Positions 34,620 through 42,652 of a stretch of 64,000 nucleotides of DNA are shown here, piece by piece. Every line of letters begins with the position of its first letter. Position 1 is the first letter of the stretch. Source of the stretch: UBA7455 sp026713185 (GTDB lineage: Bacteria; Pseudomonadota; Gammaproteobacteria; Pseudomonadales; Azotimanducaceae). The stretch covers positions 868,001 through 932,000 of the forward strand of contig OY762456.1 in the NCBI GenBank assembly GCA_963665785.1. Reading direction: 5' to 3'. The notes beneath the pieces were generated by a model that was not told where the DNA came from, did not search any database, and saw only the letters and a list, made by a program, of their open reading frames with translations. The position numbers and the translations under genes were made by a program.

Positions 34620-36276
34620 GATCACTCCGTGAACGCAAAAGGTAACTTTTCCCCTTGGTATCATCGTCAACGGTTTTAGGCGAGCCTTGATCACCGCCTT
34701 GCGGTCGTTGCGATAGCGGGATTGAATGACGAATAACGATGGTATCATCACCCACCAACACCTCCTTGACCAAGAGTTGAACTATACGCTGTCGTTCCTG
34801 GATGTCCATGGTTTCGGCCACCGAACTCAACCGTGCCAGAAAGTCGGTCAGGGATTCGGCAATCCGGAGATATCTTTCCCTGTTCTGCACGTGATCCACG
34901 ACGGACTGCAATTCGCTATGAACTGCCTGCTCCTGGCGGCGCAATTCCGGCATTCTTTCCCGCAATTCATCGATGGTAATCAGCGCCTCCTGATAAGCGC
35001 TTACCAGGCGGTCGATGCTCCTGCGGATATGGGCCAGCCGGCGATCGAGGTCTTGCGCGCGTTGCTGGTTCGGATCGGCGGCCCGCGCCGCCTCAAGACG
35101 CCTGTCGATCTCATTTTGCACCAGTGCCGGGTCCGCAAGCAGACGCAGGATTTCATGCCAGACGATCTCGTCGAGCAGGTCCTGGCGTACCGGGCGGTTG
35201 TCGCATACCGGTCCGTTGAGATGACGCCAGGCATCGGACCCGAGACAGCGGTAGTAGTGGATCTTGCGGGCGCTGGTCCGGGTCGAGGTGCGCGACAGCG
35301 CATAGCCACATTTCCGGCAGGACACCAATCCCTGCACAACGCTCGGTGTTATGGTCCGACGCGGCGCGTGGGTCTTGTTGTGTTCAAGCCGTTCTGCCGC
35401 CAGTGCGAAGGTCTCGGCACTGACAATGGCTGGTACCGGGATCTCGATCCAGTCTTCCCGCGGCCGCTCGTGTTGGGCGCTGTTGCGGTTCGCAGTCCCA
35501 CCACGCAGGCGCAACGGGCGCGTGACCCGCTGCCGTGGCGCTCCCCGAGTCTTGCCGAAACAGGCCTTCCCCATGTATGCCGGGTTTCGCAGTACCCCCC
35601 AGACCGTCGAACGCTCCCAGCGCGAAGCACCGTTGCGTGTGGGAACCTTGCGTTCATTCAGTGCACGTGTGACCGCGCCGATGCTCATGTGGTCCGTCGT
35701 GTAGAACGCATAGATCTCGCGAACCACCGCAGCTTCCGCCGCGATAATCTCGTAATAGGCGGCCCGTTCCTCGCTTTTCTTGTGATACCGATAGCCATAA
35801 GGAGCGCCGCTCAGAACACTGACCTGACCCTGCCGTGCCCGATGACGCTTGCCGCGCCGCGAGCGCTCCAGAATCTGCGCCCGCTCATATTCTGCGATCA
35901 TGCCCTGGAATTGCAGCACAAGATGATCTTCCGGCGTTGCGCTTGCCGGTGCCTTGACGAACACGGTGTCGACACCATGACGAGCCAGCTCTTCCATGAG
36001 CAGCACTTGATAGGCGTATTTCCGGCTCAATCGGTCCGGCGCGTACACCAGCACCGCTTCCATGCGGCCTTCCGCCGCGAGGTCGCGAACCCGCTCCAGA
36101 CCAGGCCGTTCCAGATAGGCACCGCTATACCCTTCGTCTTCAAAGATCATCTCCTCGGACACGGCGTAGCCGTGCTGCCGTGCAAAGCTGACCAGGGCTG
36201 CCGTCTGGCTGGCAATGGTGTTGTCGTCCTTCTGTTGATCCGACGAGACCCGTGCGTAAATCGCCGCGATTTGCAT
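34588..36276 (-). CDS. Large serine recombinase
   Basis: Site-specific recombinase expected to move the element. From the ATG at 36276 (MQIAAIYARVSSDQQKDD), preceded by AAGGAGAGG, it has 562 residues: an N-terminal resolvase domain with catalytic serine in YARVSSDQQ, EDEGYSGAYLERPGL and the DRLSRK motif; a recombinase domain with DHMSIGAVTRALNERKVPTRNG; a zinc ribbon with CRKCGYALSRT and CLGSDAW...C; and a coiled coil near 430-480. Its last dozen or so residues are read from the flanking intron DNA past the element end, so the C-terminus depends on the target. An upstream ATG pair at 36306 and 36279 is possible but less well placed. Confidence 0.93.
   Translation of the reverse strand: MQIAAIYARVSSDQQKDDNTIASQTAALVSFARQHGYAVSEEMIFEDEGYSGAYLERPGLERVRDLAAEGRMEAVLVYAPDRLSRKYAYQVLLMEELARHGVDTVFVKAPASATPEDHLVLQFQGMIAEYERAQILERSRRGKRHRARQGQVSVLSGAPYGYRYHKKSEERAAYYEIIAAEAAVVREIYAFYTTDHMSIGAVTRALNERKVPTRNGASRWERSTVWGVLRNPAYMGKACFGKTRGAPRQRVTRPLRLRGGTANRNSAQHERPREDWIEIPVPAIVSAETFALAAERLEHNKTHAPRRTITPSVVQGLVSCRKCGYALSRTSTRTSARKIHYYRCLGSDAWRHLNGPVCDNRPVRQDLLDEIVWHEILRLLADPALVQNEIDRRLEAARAADPNQQRAQDLDRRLAHIRRSIDRLVSAYQEALITIDELRERMPELRRQEQAVHSELQSVVDHVQNRERYLRIAESLTDFLARLSSVAETMDIQERQRIVQLLVKEVLVGDDTIVIRHSIPLSQRPQGGDQGSPKTVDDDTKGKSYLLRSRSDLTHPIQYHAP
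34620..34650. repeat. Element left end: target repeat and terminal inverted repeat
   Basis: GATCAC (34620-34625) followed by TCCGTGA and the 18-bp inverted repeat (34633-34650). It pairs with the right end at 36832-36864. Such ends are expected for hybrid attL/attR sites left by a large serine recombinase. Confidence 0.8.
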
Positions 36277-36430
36277 CATCCTCTCCTTCGTGTTTCCCCT
36301 GCTCATCGATCACCCGCACAACATCCGGTGCCAGCATCTCGTAAGCCTGTTGCAGCTTGACCGGGAACAGGCGGTCGAAAGCGTGATCAAGTTCAACGGT
36401 ACGCTGCTTTCCGGCCACACGCTCAGCCAT
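36140..36430 (-). CDS. Small ORF overlapping RHH gene and recombinase start
   Basis: An ATG at 36430 overlaps the stop of the ribbon-helix-helix gene (ATGGCTGA). The first half reads MAERVAGKQRTVELDHAFDR and FPVKLQQAYEMLAPDVVRVID, which looks like a compact helical protein. The frame then continues 137 bp into the recombinase gene in another phase, where its sequence is just the recombinase read out of frame. Either it is a real small protein with a non-functional tail, or it serves to couple translation from the RHH gene to the recombinase. Not recognised as a named family. Confidence 0.4.
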   Translation of the reverse strand: MAERVAGKQRTVELDHAFDRLFPVKLQQAYEMLAPDVVRVIDEQGKHEGEDDANRGDLRTGLVGSTEGRQHHCQPDGSPGQLCTAARLRRVRGDDL

Positions 36431-36752
36431 GGCGACCGCTGCTGGACATGAACTTGGACAGCGCTGCCGAGACAATCTCGCCGATCGTCCGGCCGCTGTT
36501 TTTCGAATAGGTGCGCAATGCTGCCGCGACACTGCCCGGAAGTTTCATCGTGATCGGAACCAGGGCTTCGTGTATCGGTGCCGACTGGCTCATGTTGCCA
36601 GCTTCCTGTACATACCGATAGGCTTGGCGCTGTGACAAATCGAACTGTTGTGAAAGTAGTGTTACCGCTGCCGTCACATCGTGCCCCTGGGCAAGCAGCC
36701 CATAGGCAGCATTCAGCCGTTCTGATTTCTGTGCCTTTGATGAACGCGTCAT
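36423..36752 (-). CDS. Element-encoded HTH / ribbon-helix-helix protein
   Basis: A 109-residue protein with two parts: an N-terminal helical region (LNAAYGLLAQGHDVTAAVTL, then LSQRQAYRYVQEA) that looks like a helix-turn-helix, and a C-terminal ribbon-helix-helix (VPITMKLPGSVAAALRTYSK, then GRTIGEIVSAALSKFM). It is the first gene of the element and probably regulates the promoter just upstream or assists recombination. The -10 box ends only nine bases before its ATG, so its mRNA is nearly leaderless. Function is inferred from fold only. Confidence 0.7.
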   Translation of the reverse strand: MTRSSKAQKSERLNAAYGLLAQGHDVTAAVTLLSQQFDLSQRQAYRYVQEAGNMSQSAPIHEALVPITMKLPGSVAAALRTYSKNSGRTIGEIVSAALSKFMSSSGRHG

Positions 36753-36789
36753 ATGTCATAAGAATATTACTGTTTGAGACGAAGATCAA
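36748..36789 (-). promoter_or_regulatory. Promoter and operator-like repeat of the recombinase element
   Basis: On the minus strand TTGATC (36784-36789), a 17-base spacer and TATTCT (36761-36766) form a promoter. It is followed by the direct heptamer repeat TATGACA-TATGAC (36748-36760) across the start codon of the RHH-type gene. This is a plausible site for autoregulation by that protein. Confidence 0.5.
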
Positions 36790-36831
36790 GTGTTCTATGC
36801 TGCCGCCAGCCCTTAATTTGCCGTTCAAAGC

Positions 36832-36864
36832 AAAAGTTACCTTTTGCGTCTATGCCGTGATCAC
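36832..36864. repeat. Element right end: terminal inverted repeat and target repeat
   Basis: AAAAGTTACCTTTTGCGT (36832-36849), then CTATGCCGT and GATCAC (36859-36864). The 18-bp segment is the exact reverse complement of the left end. Confidence 0.8.
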
Positions 36865-37527
36865 ACCACCCTGCGGAACACCTTCACTGGCTGCCCGAAA
36901 CAGACCACGATCAACATGACCTGCTTTGATAAACCGCCAAAGCAGGGACAGGAGCCGCTTATCCCGGATTCGCTTTCTCACGCAGCGCATCAACAGACGG
37001 TGATGCACCGTATCAAAGTAGCTCGCCAGGTCACCTTCGATGACCCAGCGGCCCTTGGTATGGGTACCATCCGTTAACTGGAACTTCACGGTCCGTACAG
37101 CATGATGCACGCTGCGCTGAGGTCGGAAACCATAGGAATTGCAATGGAAGTCGCTCTCCCAAATCGGCTCTATGACCATCAACATAGCGCGCTGCACGAT
37201 ACGATCACGCAACGTGGGTATCCCCAGTGGTCGTAATTTGCCGTTGGACTTCGGGATATACACGCGTCGCGCCGGCGCCGGCTGGTATTCACCGCTCAGA
37301 AGTTCAGCACGAATGCGCTTCAGCTCTGTCGTCAGTACCGGTTCCAGCTTCGATTTGTCTACTCCGTCAATGCCCGGTGACTTGGCCCCCGAAGAAGCCA
37401 GGGTCACACGAGCGGCCTCGGCCAACCAGACCGGATTGGCAACCAACCGGAGCAGACGATCGAACTTGCGTTCTTTGTCCGCTACCGACCATGTCGCCAG
37501 CTTGCGTTGCATTTCGCTGATTATCAA
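36859..37527 (-). pseudogene. Group II intron reverse transcriptase/maturase, N-terminal part
   Basis: First part of the split RT: RT domains 0-4 with SPGIDGVDKSKLEPVL, RVYIPKSNGKLRPLGIPTLR, DRIVQRAMLMVIEPIWE, SYGFRPQRSVHHAV and DLASYFDTVHH, ending at GVPQGGVI where the recombinase element begins. Translation runs three codons further into the element (through ITA) and stops. Start is ATA/ATG-type near 37527, in a purine-rich context (GAGGTGAAGACC). The split should abolish RT and maturase activity unless the element excises. Confidence 0.9.
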
Positions 37528-38235
37528 AGGTCTTCACCTCTTTAGGGGCAGCTAATCTGCCACGTAAGCTACTTGAACTGCTCCCCTTCGCCGTGTAACA
37601 GGTTCTCCCTGTCGCTGACTACTACGGAAGCTCCGCCAGCAATGGGGGCATCGGGGCCGCACTCCCTTGGCATCCCACCATCGCCTTCCCCAGTTCACAT
37701 GTTGGACTCAAACACACGGGTTCGGTTGCCGGTCGCAGTCTTTATCCTTGCTTACCGCAAGTCGTCACGGACGCTACATGCTAGCTACGCACTCTACGTC
37801 GCTTGGTGATCGCACCCGTACTTGTAGTGCCGTCACCAGATATCAAGCCCTACCTCTACCTGATATCTGCCCATGAACTTCCTGTTAAGTCGTGTAGGAA
37901 GTGGTGACATTTCAACCCACAGACGCGCATTAACCGGTTCGTGTTCCTCAACCTTTCCGCATTTAGCCTAGAGACGCATCTCGGCGTAACGACCTCGCCT
38001 CACGCCCCGTTTCCCACGGGCTACGTCACCCTGCCAGTGCACGGCAGGTCACCGCCGTTTCGGCTCTCGCTTTTCCGTAGCGAAAAGCGGGTATCAGACT
38101 CTATCCTCCTTCATTAGTCTCTCTACATTCCAAACATGCTCAAGCTTCGGCAGCGTCATCAATGACACCTCCGAAGACTGGGCGCACAACAGGTCATGTC
38201 ATACGCTCAATAACTTCCGCGCACCATCTGAAATA

Positions 38236-38316
38236 CCCATTGCTACAGGAACCCATTGCTACAGGGACCCATAGCTACAGGGACCCATAGCTACAGGGAC
38301 CCATTGCTAACAGGAA
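38236..38316. repeat. 16-bp tandem repeat upstream of the acyl-CoA carboxylase
   Basis: Five consecutive 16-base units of the type CCCATTGCTACAGGGA or CCCATAGCTACAGGGA, the last with a one-base insertion. They lie between the 5' end of the group II intron and the carboxylase start, about 75 bp before its ATG. No spacers, so not CRISPR. Confidence 0.85.
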
Positions 38317-38391
38317 ACAGTTGTGAAAACTCCATCACCTGACGTAGTGTAACGGTTTTCATGAATTTGATGAATCAGACAGGAGGTATCC

Positions 38392-41300
38392 ATGCCCTTG
38401 AACAGAGTGTTGATCAGCAATCGCGGGGAGATCGCGATTCGCATTGCCAGGGCTGCGTCGGCTCTGGGTATGGAGTCCGTGGGGGTGTATGCCCCGGTTG
38501 ACAAGCTTGGATTGCATACCCGGTATACCACCGGAATCTGTGAGTTGAAGGGAGATGACCCGGTAGGTGCCTATCTGGATAGCGCTGCACTGGTGTCATT
38601 GGCCAGACAGAACGATTGTGACTGCATTCACCCCGGTTACGGTTTTCTATCGGAAAAAGCGGAATTCGCCAGACAGTGTGCTGATGATGGCGTCACATTC
38701 ATAGGTCCATCACCTGCATCCCTGTCGTTGTTCGGAAACAAAGTGAAGGCAAGAGAACTGGCGCAGTCACTGGGTATTCCGGTGGTACCCGGAAGTTCTG
38801 AACCATTATCCTCAGCGGATGAAGCGGTGCAACTGGCGGCAGAACTGGGATATCCGGTTATGCTCAAGGCGGCAGCGGGTGGTGGTGGCCGCGGCATGCG
38901 CAGGGTAGAGAATGAAGACGCCATCAGGGAGGCATTTGTCCGTTGCCGGAGCGAAGCGGCGTCGGCGTTTGGTGATGGCGCAGTCTTCATGGAGAAATGC
39001 ATTGTCCGGCCAAGACATGTGGAAGTGCAGATTCTTGGTGATGTCGAAGGCAACATCATTCATCTTCATGAACGTGATTGTTCAGTACAATTCAACCATC
39101 AGAAGGTCATTGAGATTGCACCGGCGCCGGGATTGTCAGACATCCTGCGGGACCGCTTGGCGGCAGATGCCATTAAGCTGACCCGGGCGGTTGAATATGT
39201 CAATGCCGGTACGGTGGAGTTTCTGATTTCTCCGGAGACAGGCGAGTATTACTTTATCGAGTGCAATCCACGGATTCAGGTGGAACACACCGTTACCGAA
39301 CAGGTGACGGGCATAGACCTGGTGGAAACACAATTCCACATTGCGTCCGGCGCTACCTTGTCCTCTCTGGGTCTGGCGGACCAGATGGCAGTGGGTGCGC
39401 CACGGGGTTACGCGGTTCAGGCGAGGGTAGTCGTACGGGGGCAGGGAACCATCCATGCCTATAAGGAACCCTCCGGTCCCGGCGTGCGTGTAGACGCATC
39501 GGGCTATGCGGGTTATACGCCCCCGGTGCAGTTTGATCCATTGCTGGCCAAGGTGGTCTGTGGTTCCAATTCCACGGCAACACTCGCTTCCGCCGTGCAG
39601 CGGACACAACGCGCGCTTGAAGAATTTCATATCGCCGGCATAGCGACCAATCTGCCACAATTACGTTCAATTCTCTCTCATCCCTCTGTTGGCGAGGGGG
39701 ATGCCCGTACTACATTACTGACAGAAGTACCGGAATTATTGCAAAGTCATTCTGCCGAGGCGGATGGCAGTCCGGTTTCGATGCTGCAGGGGAAGGCGCC
39801 AGACAAATCAGTAGACGATGCATTGAATAAAACAATTGCCCCATCTCTGTCGGTGGAAGATGGTCAGCAGGGTATCGCCTGTCCTGTCACCGGTGAGTTA
39901 CTGGAGTTGGATGTAACCGAGGGTGATGTGGTGTCCGCTGGTGATACCGTAATGGTGGTGACGGCAATGAAGATGGAATCCGTAGTCACGGCGCCCTGTT
40001 CGGGTGTGGTGTCCACAATTCAGAAGTTAACAGTTGGGGACAATCTTGCTGCAGGGCAGATAGTAATGGTATTGACTCTGGCGGAAAGCGCCGAAGTCAG
40101 TACGCAGGAATCCTCAAGAGATAATCCCTGGGCATCGTTACTGGAAGAGGTGGATACACTGCGTGATATGGCAGAAGCCAGACTTGCCCCGGAATCGGAA
40201 GACCCCGGAGTGGTACGCCAGCGCAGCCGTGGCAAGTTGACTTGCCGTGAACGTATTATGCTGCTGCTGGATGATGGCAGTTTCCGTGAAGTTGGCAGTG
40301 TCGCTGGATTTGCCTCCTATGACGAATTTGGCGCCATTGACGCATTTACCCCCGCCAACAGCGTTGGTGGATGGGGAAAAATAGAAGGACGGACAACGAT
40401 TGTCTGCGCCGATGACTTTACCTCCAGGGGTGGCCATGCAGATGGGGCAATCGGCGCCAAGAGCAACTACCTGGACAGATTATCCATGGAATTACGATCT
40501 CCATCTGTTCGGTTGCTGGATGGTTCCTCCGGTGGCGGCAGTGTCGCCGCCATGGTTCCTGCGCAGAAGGAAGAAGGCGAGAGTAAAGCCAGGGAAAGCA
40601 GTGGCGCCATCAAAGCCGGAAGACCCCGGGTTGCCGGCAGCGGCGGATCATATCTACCAGGACACCTGGGCAGCAGCATGTATGCGGAGCAGTTATCCAC
40701 GGTACCCGTTGTCAATATGCTCCTCGGCAGTGTCGTGGGGATTGGCGCGGCAAAAGCGGTACTGGGGCATTTCTCCGTGATGGTGCGCGACATTGCCCAG
40801 TTGTTTGTCGCCGGACCGCCGGTGGTGGCACACGCCATGGGCTACGACATCACCAAGGAAGCTCTGGGTGACTGGCATATCCATTGCACCAATGGCTCTG
40901 TGGATAACCTTGCGGAATCGGAACAGGAAGCAGCTGCAATGACCCGTCGATTTCTGTCCTATCTCCCGCCCAGTGTCTATGAAGCACCGCCGGTTTCAGA
41001 ACCGGACCGGCAAGATCCGATCGACAGAAGGGAAGAAGAACTGTTGTCACTTATCCCCCGAAAGCGGACAACGACCTTTGATATCCGAAGAGCCATTAAC
41101 CTGATGGCGGACAGAGATTCTTTTTTTGAGACAGGTCCACTATGGGGAACAGATCAGGTAACGGGTTTTGTCAGGTTCAACGGTCATCCTGTGGGTGTTA
41201 TTGCCTCGGACAGCCGTCACGTCAATGGAGGGGCGTTGACCGCGGACGGTTGCAACAAGCTGAAGAGACATCTGGACCTGTGTGATCTGTTCCATATACC

Positions 41301-41787
41301 TGTCCTCAATCTGATCGATAATCCGGGGTTTGCTGTTGGCCTGGAACATGAAATTGCGGGGACCATTCGGAAAGGAGGTGAGTGGATGGTGGCGTTTGCG
41401 CAGGTCAACATACCAATCTTCAGTGTGGTCATGCGCCGCAGTTTTGGCGTTGCGGGTAACAACTATGCCACTCCGCGATCAAGGCCTTCCATGCGTGTTG
41501 CATGGCCGGCAGCAGATGTTGGTGGTATTCCACCGGAAGGAGGGATAGAAGCGGCGTACAGACGGCAATTGGCCGAGGCCCGGGACCCGGTGGCGCTACG
41601 GGCTGAACTCAATGCGCGAATTGAAAGTGTCCGGGGTCCGGTTGGGCCGCTGAATAAATTCCAGATGGAAGAGATGATTGATCCACGGGATACGCGGCGT
41701 TACATCTGTGAATGGGTGGAATTAGCATACAGGATGATTTCGCAGCCGGCACAACTGGCGCCAAGACCTTTACAGTTCAGACCATAG
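38392..41787 (+). CDS. Single-chain biotin-dependent acyl-CoA carboxylase (BC-BCCP-CT fusion)
   Basis: One 1131-residue polypeptide holds all parts of a biotin carboxylase. Biotin carboxylase spans about 1-450 (LISNRGEIAIRIARAA, HPGYGFLSEKAEFA, ATP-grasp KAAAGGGGRGMRRV, FIECNPRIQVEHTVTE). The biotin carrier domain has AMKME with biotin lysine K527. The carboxyltransferase spans about 560-1131 (RGKLTCRERIMLLLD, LLDGSSGGGSVA, VMRRSFGVAGNNYA). This order matches the single-chain long-chain acyl-CoA carboxylases (LCC) rather than two-subunit propionyl- or acetyl-CoA enzymes. A perfect AGGAGG precedes the ATG. No partner subunit lies nearby; the acyl substrate is not evident from sequence. Confidence 0.9.
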   Translation: MPLNRVLISNRGEIAIRIARAASALGMESVGVYAPVDKLGLHTRYTTGICELKGDDPVGAYLDSAALVSLARQNDCDCIHPGYGFLSEKAEFARQCADDGVTFIGPSPASLSLFGNKVKARELAQSLGIPVVPGSSEPLSSADEAVQLAAELGYPVMLKAAAGGGGRGMRRVENEDAIREAFVRCRSEAASAFGDGAVFMEKCIVRPRHVEVQILGDVEGNIIHLHERDCSVQFNHQKVIEIAPAPGLSDILRDRLAADAIKLTRAVEYVNAGTVEFLISPETGEYYFIECNPRIQVEHTVTEQVTGIDLVETQFHIASGATLSSLGLADQMAVGAPRGYAVQARVVVRGQGTIHAYKEPSGPGVRVDASGYAGYTPPVQFDPLLAKVVCGSNSTATLASAVQRTQRALEEFHIAGIATNLPQLRSILSHPSVGEGDARTTLLTEVPELLQSHSAEADGSPVSMLQGKAPDKSVDDALNKTIAPSLSVEDGQQGIACPVTGELLELDVTEGDVVSAGDTVMVVTAMKMESVVTAPCSGVVSTIQKLTVGDNLAAGQIVMVLTLAESAEVSTQESSRDNPWASLLEEVDTLRDMAEARLAPESEDPGVVRQRSRGKLTCRERIMLLLDDGSFREVGSVAGFASYDEFGAIDAFTPANSVGGWGKIEGRTTIVCADDFTSRGGHADGAIGAKSNYLDRLSMELRSPSVRLLDGSSGGGSVAAMVPAQKEEGESKARESSGAIKAGRPRVAGSGGSYLPGHLGSSMYAEQLSTVPVVNMLLGSVVGIGAAKAVLGHFSVMVRDIAQLFVAGPPVVAHAMGYDITKEALGDWHIHCTNGSVDNLAESEQEAAAMTRRFLSYLPPSVYEAPPVSEPDRQDPIDRREEELLSLIPRKRTTTFDIRRAINLMADRDSFFETGPLWGTDQVTGFVRFNGHPVGVIASDSRHVNGGALTADGCNKLKRHLDLCDLFHIPVLNLIDNPGFAVGLEHEIAGTIRKGGEWMVAFAQVNIPIFSVVMRRSFGVAGNNYATPRSRPSMRVAWPAADVGGIPPEGGIEAAYRRQLAEARDPVALRAELNARIESVRGPVGPLNKFQMEEMIDPRDTRRYICEWVELAYRMISQPAQLAPRPLQFRP

Positions 41788-41908
41788 TGACCCGGGTTTC
41801 TGTCGTCTCGGACCCAGGTGAGCGCCACCATGGCGAGGGCGATCAAAGGTACCGAATTCCAACCTGTGGCTGGAATCGGCGTTGCTTGTCAGTTTGGAGA
41901 ACGTAACT

Positions 41909-42652
41909 TCAAAGCCCGTCCAGCATCCGCTCTCGCCGGTTGGAACGAAGGAATGCCAGGGCAAGCATGGCCGCCATCAGCAACGGCATGCCTATGCGGT
42001 TCTGGATGGTCCATGCGAGAAGTTCATCGGGGCTGGTAAACCCTCCCTGTCTTGTGTTGCCGAAGTTACTGGCATCTGCCAGTAAATAGGGATTAAAAAA
42101 AGGCGTGAAACGTAACTGGTTATTCCCGAAATCCGTGATAAAACCGTTCAGGGCCAGGACCACCACAGTGGCGATGGCGCCACTGGCTTCGCCGCGGAAC
42201 AGAGCACCCAGAGCCATCGCAAGAATCATGTAAAAACAGGCTGCCTGCATTGCCCCGTAAAGTGCGCCCGGTGGGAACGGGGTAAAGAAAAACATGACCA
42301 TAAGCGCAAGCAGCGCTTCACTGACCAATAGTAAAAGGAAGGCGGCAGTGAGTTTGGCAAACCATAGTCGTTCACAGCCACCCGGTACCGTATAGGCAAT
42401 CTCCAGGCTTCGGTCTTCGATTTCTCCGGCAATAATGCGGATACCCAGGAACACGGCCAGGGCGGTCAGGGGCACACCGATTAATTGTCCCTGGACACTG
42501 CTGGCGGCAATGGCGTTCGCCGGGTCGACATATATGCGTATTCCATGAAAAATCAGCCACAGGAGCGGCGCCAGCGGCAACAACCAGTAGTAATGTCCAG
42601 CCACTACGATCAGAGCATGGCGCAGAAAACCCGGGTCAGCCCGCCAGATCAT
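41909..42652 (-). CDS. ABC-2 type transporter permease
   Basis: Inner-membrane permease, last gene of the hybrid export operon. The 247-residue protein has about six hydrophobic helices and a cytoplasmic GEIEDRSLEIAYTVPGGCERLWFAKL segment typical of the coupling region of ABC-2 permeases. It starts within the last codons of the RND-ABC gene (ATGA overlap), so it is translationally coupled to the ATPase domain it most likely serves. It is short for an ABC-2 half transporter. Confidence 0.85.
   Translation of the reverse strand: MIWRADPGFLRHALIVVAGHYYWLLPLAPLLWLIFHGIRIYVDPANAIAASSVQGQLIGVPLTALAVFLGIRIIAGEIEDRSLEIAYTVPGGCERLWFAKLTAAFLLLLVSEALLALMVMFFFTPFPPGALYGAMQAACFYMILAMALGALFRGEASGAIATVVVLALNGFITDFGNNQLRFTPFFNPYLLADASNFGNTRQGGFTSPDELLAWTIQNRIGMPLLMAAMLALAFLRSNRRERMLDGL

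Larger units (their letters stand above)
34620..36864 (-). mobile_element. Serine-recombinase element inserted in the intron RT gene
   Basis: A 2,239-bp unit flanked by the direct repeat GATCAC (34620-34625 and 36859-36864). Just inside are perfect 18-bp inverted repeats, ACGCAAAAGGTAACTTTT at 34633-34650 and its complement at 36832-36849. It encodes a ribbon-helix-helix-type protein, a small overlapping ORF and a large serine recombinase, all on the minus strand. Removing one flank plus the element restores the RT frame exactly (669 + 858 bases, 509 codons). The insertion falls in the conserved PQGG-VISP motif of RT domain 4. Confidence 0.92.
33672..38187 (-). mobile_element. Group II intron, interrupted by a serine-recombinase element
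   Basis: A complete group II intron can be traced on the minus strand. It starts with GTGCGCCCAG at 38187. Its reverse transcriptase frame lies inside. Domain V is at 33721-33756. Domain VI follows, with stem AGAGGCAGAG/CTCTGCCTCT and a bulged A, and the intron ends in CTCTAC at 33672. Total length is 4,516 bp, or 2,277 bp without the inserted element. It lies between dcd and the acyl-CoA carboxylase gene. The ~570 bp between the 5' end and the RT start is structured intron RNA with no gene. The boundaries are my prediction from consensus ends. Confidence 0.85.

Noticed and set aside
33762..34751. RT C-terminal frame starting at 34751 as an independent gene
   Set aside because: Residues before SPILSN are read from the inserted element and have no RT similarity; the piece makes sense only joined to 36859-37527.
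34726..36360. Long forward-strand open frame (544 codons) opposite the serine recombinase
   Set aside because: It is the antisense shadow of a clear recombinase; its translation has no recognisable domain and is rich in H, R and P, as usual for such shadows.
38236..38316. CRISPR array
   Set aside because: The 16-bp units are directly adjacent with no spacers, and no cas genes are present. The two 48-bp tandems were rejected for the same reason.
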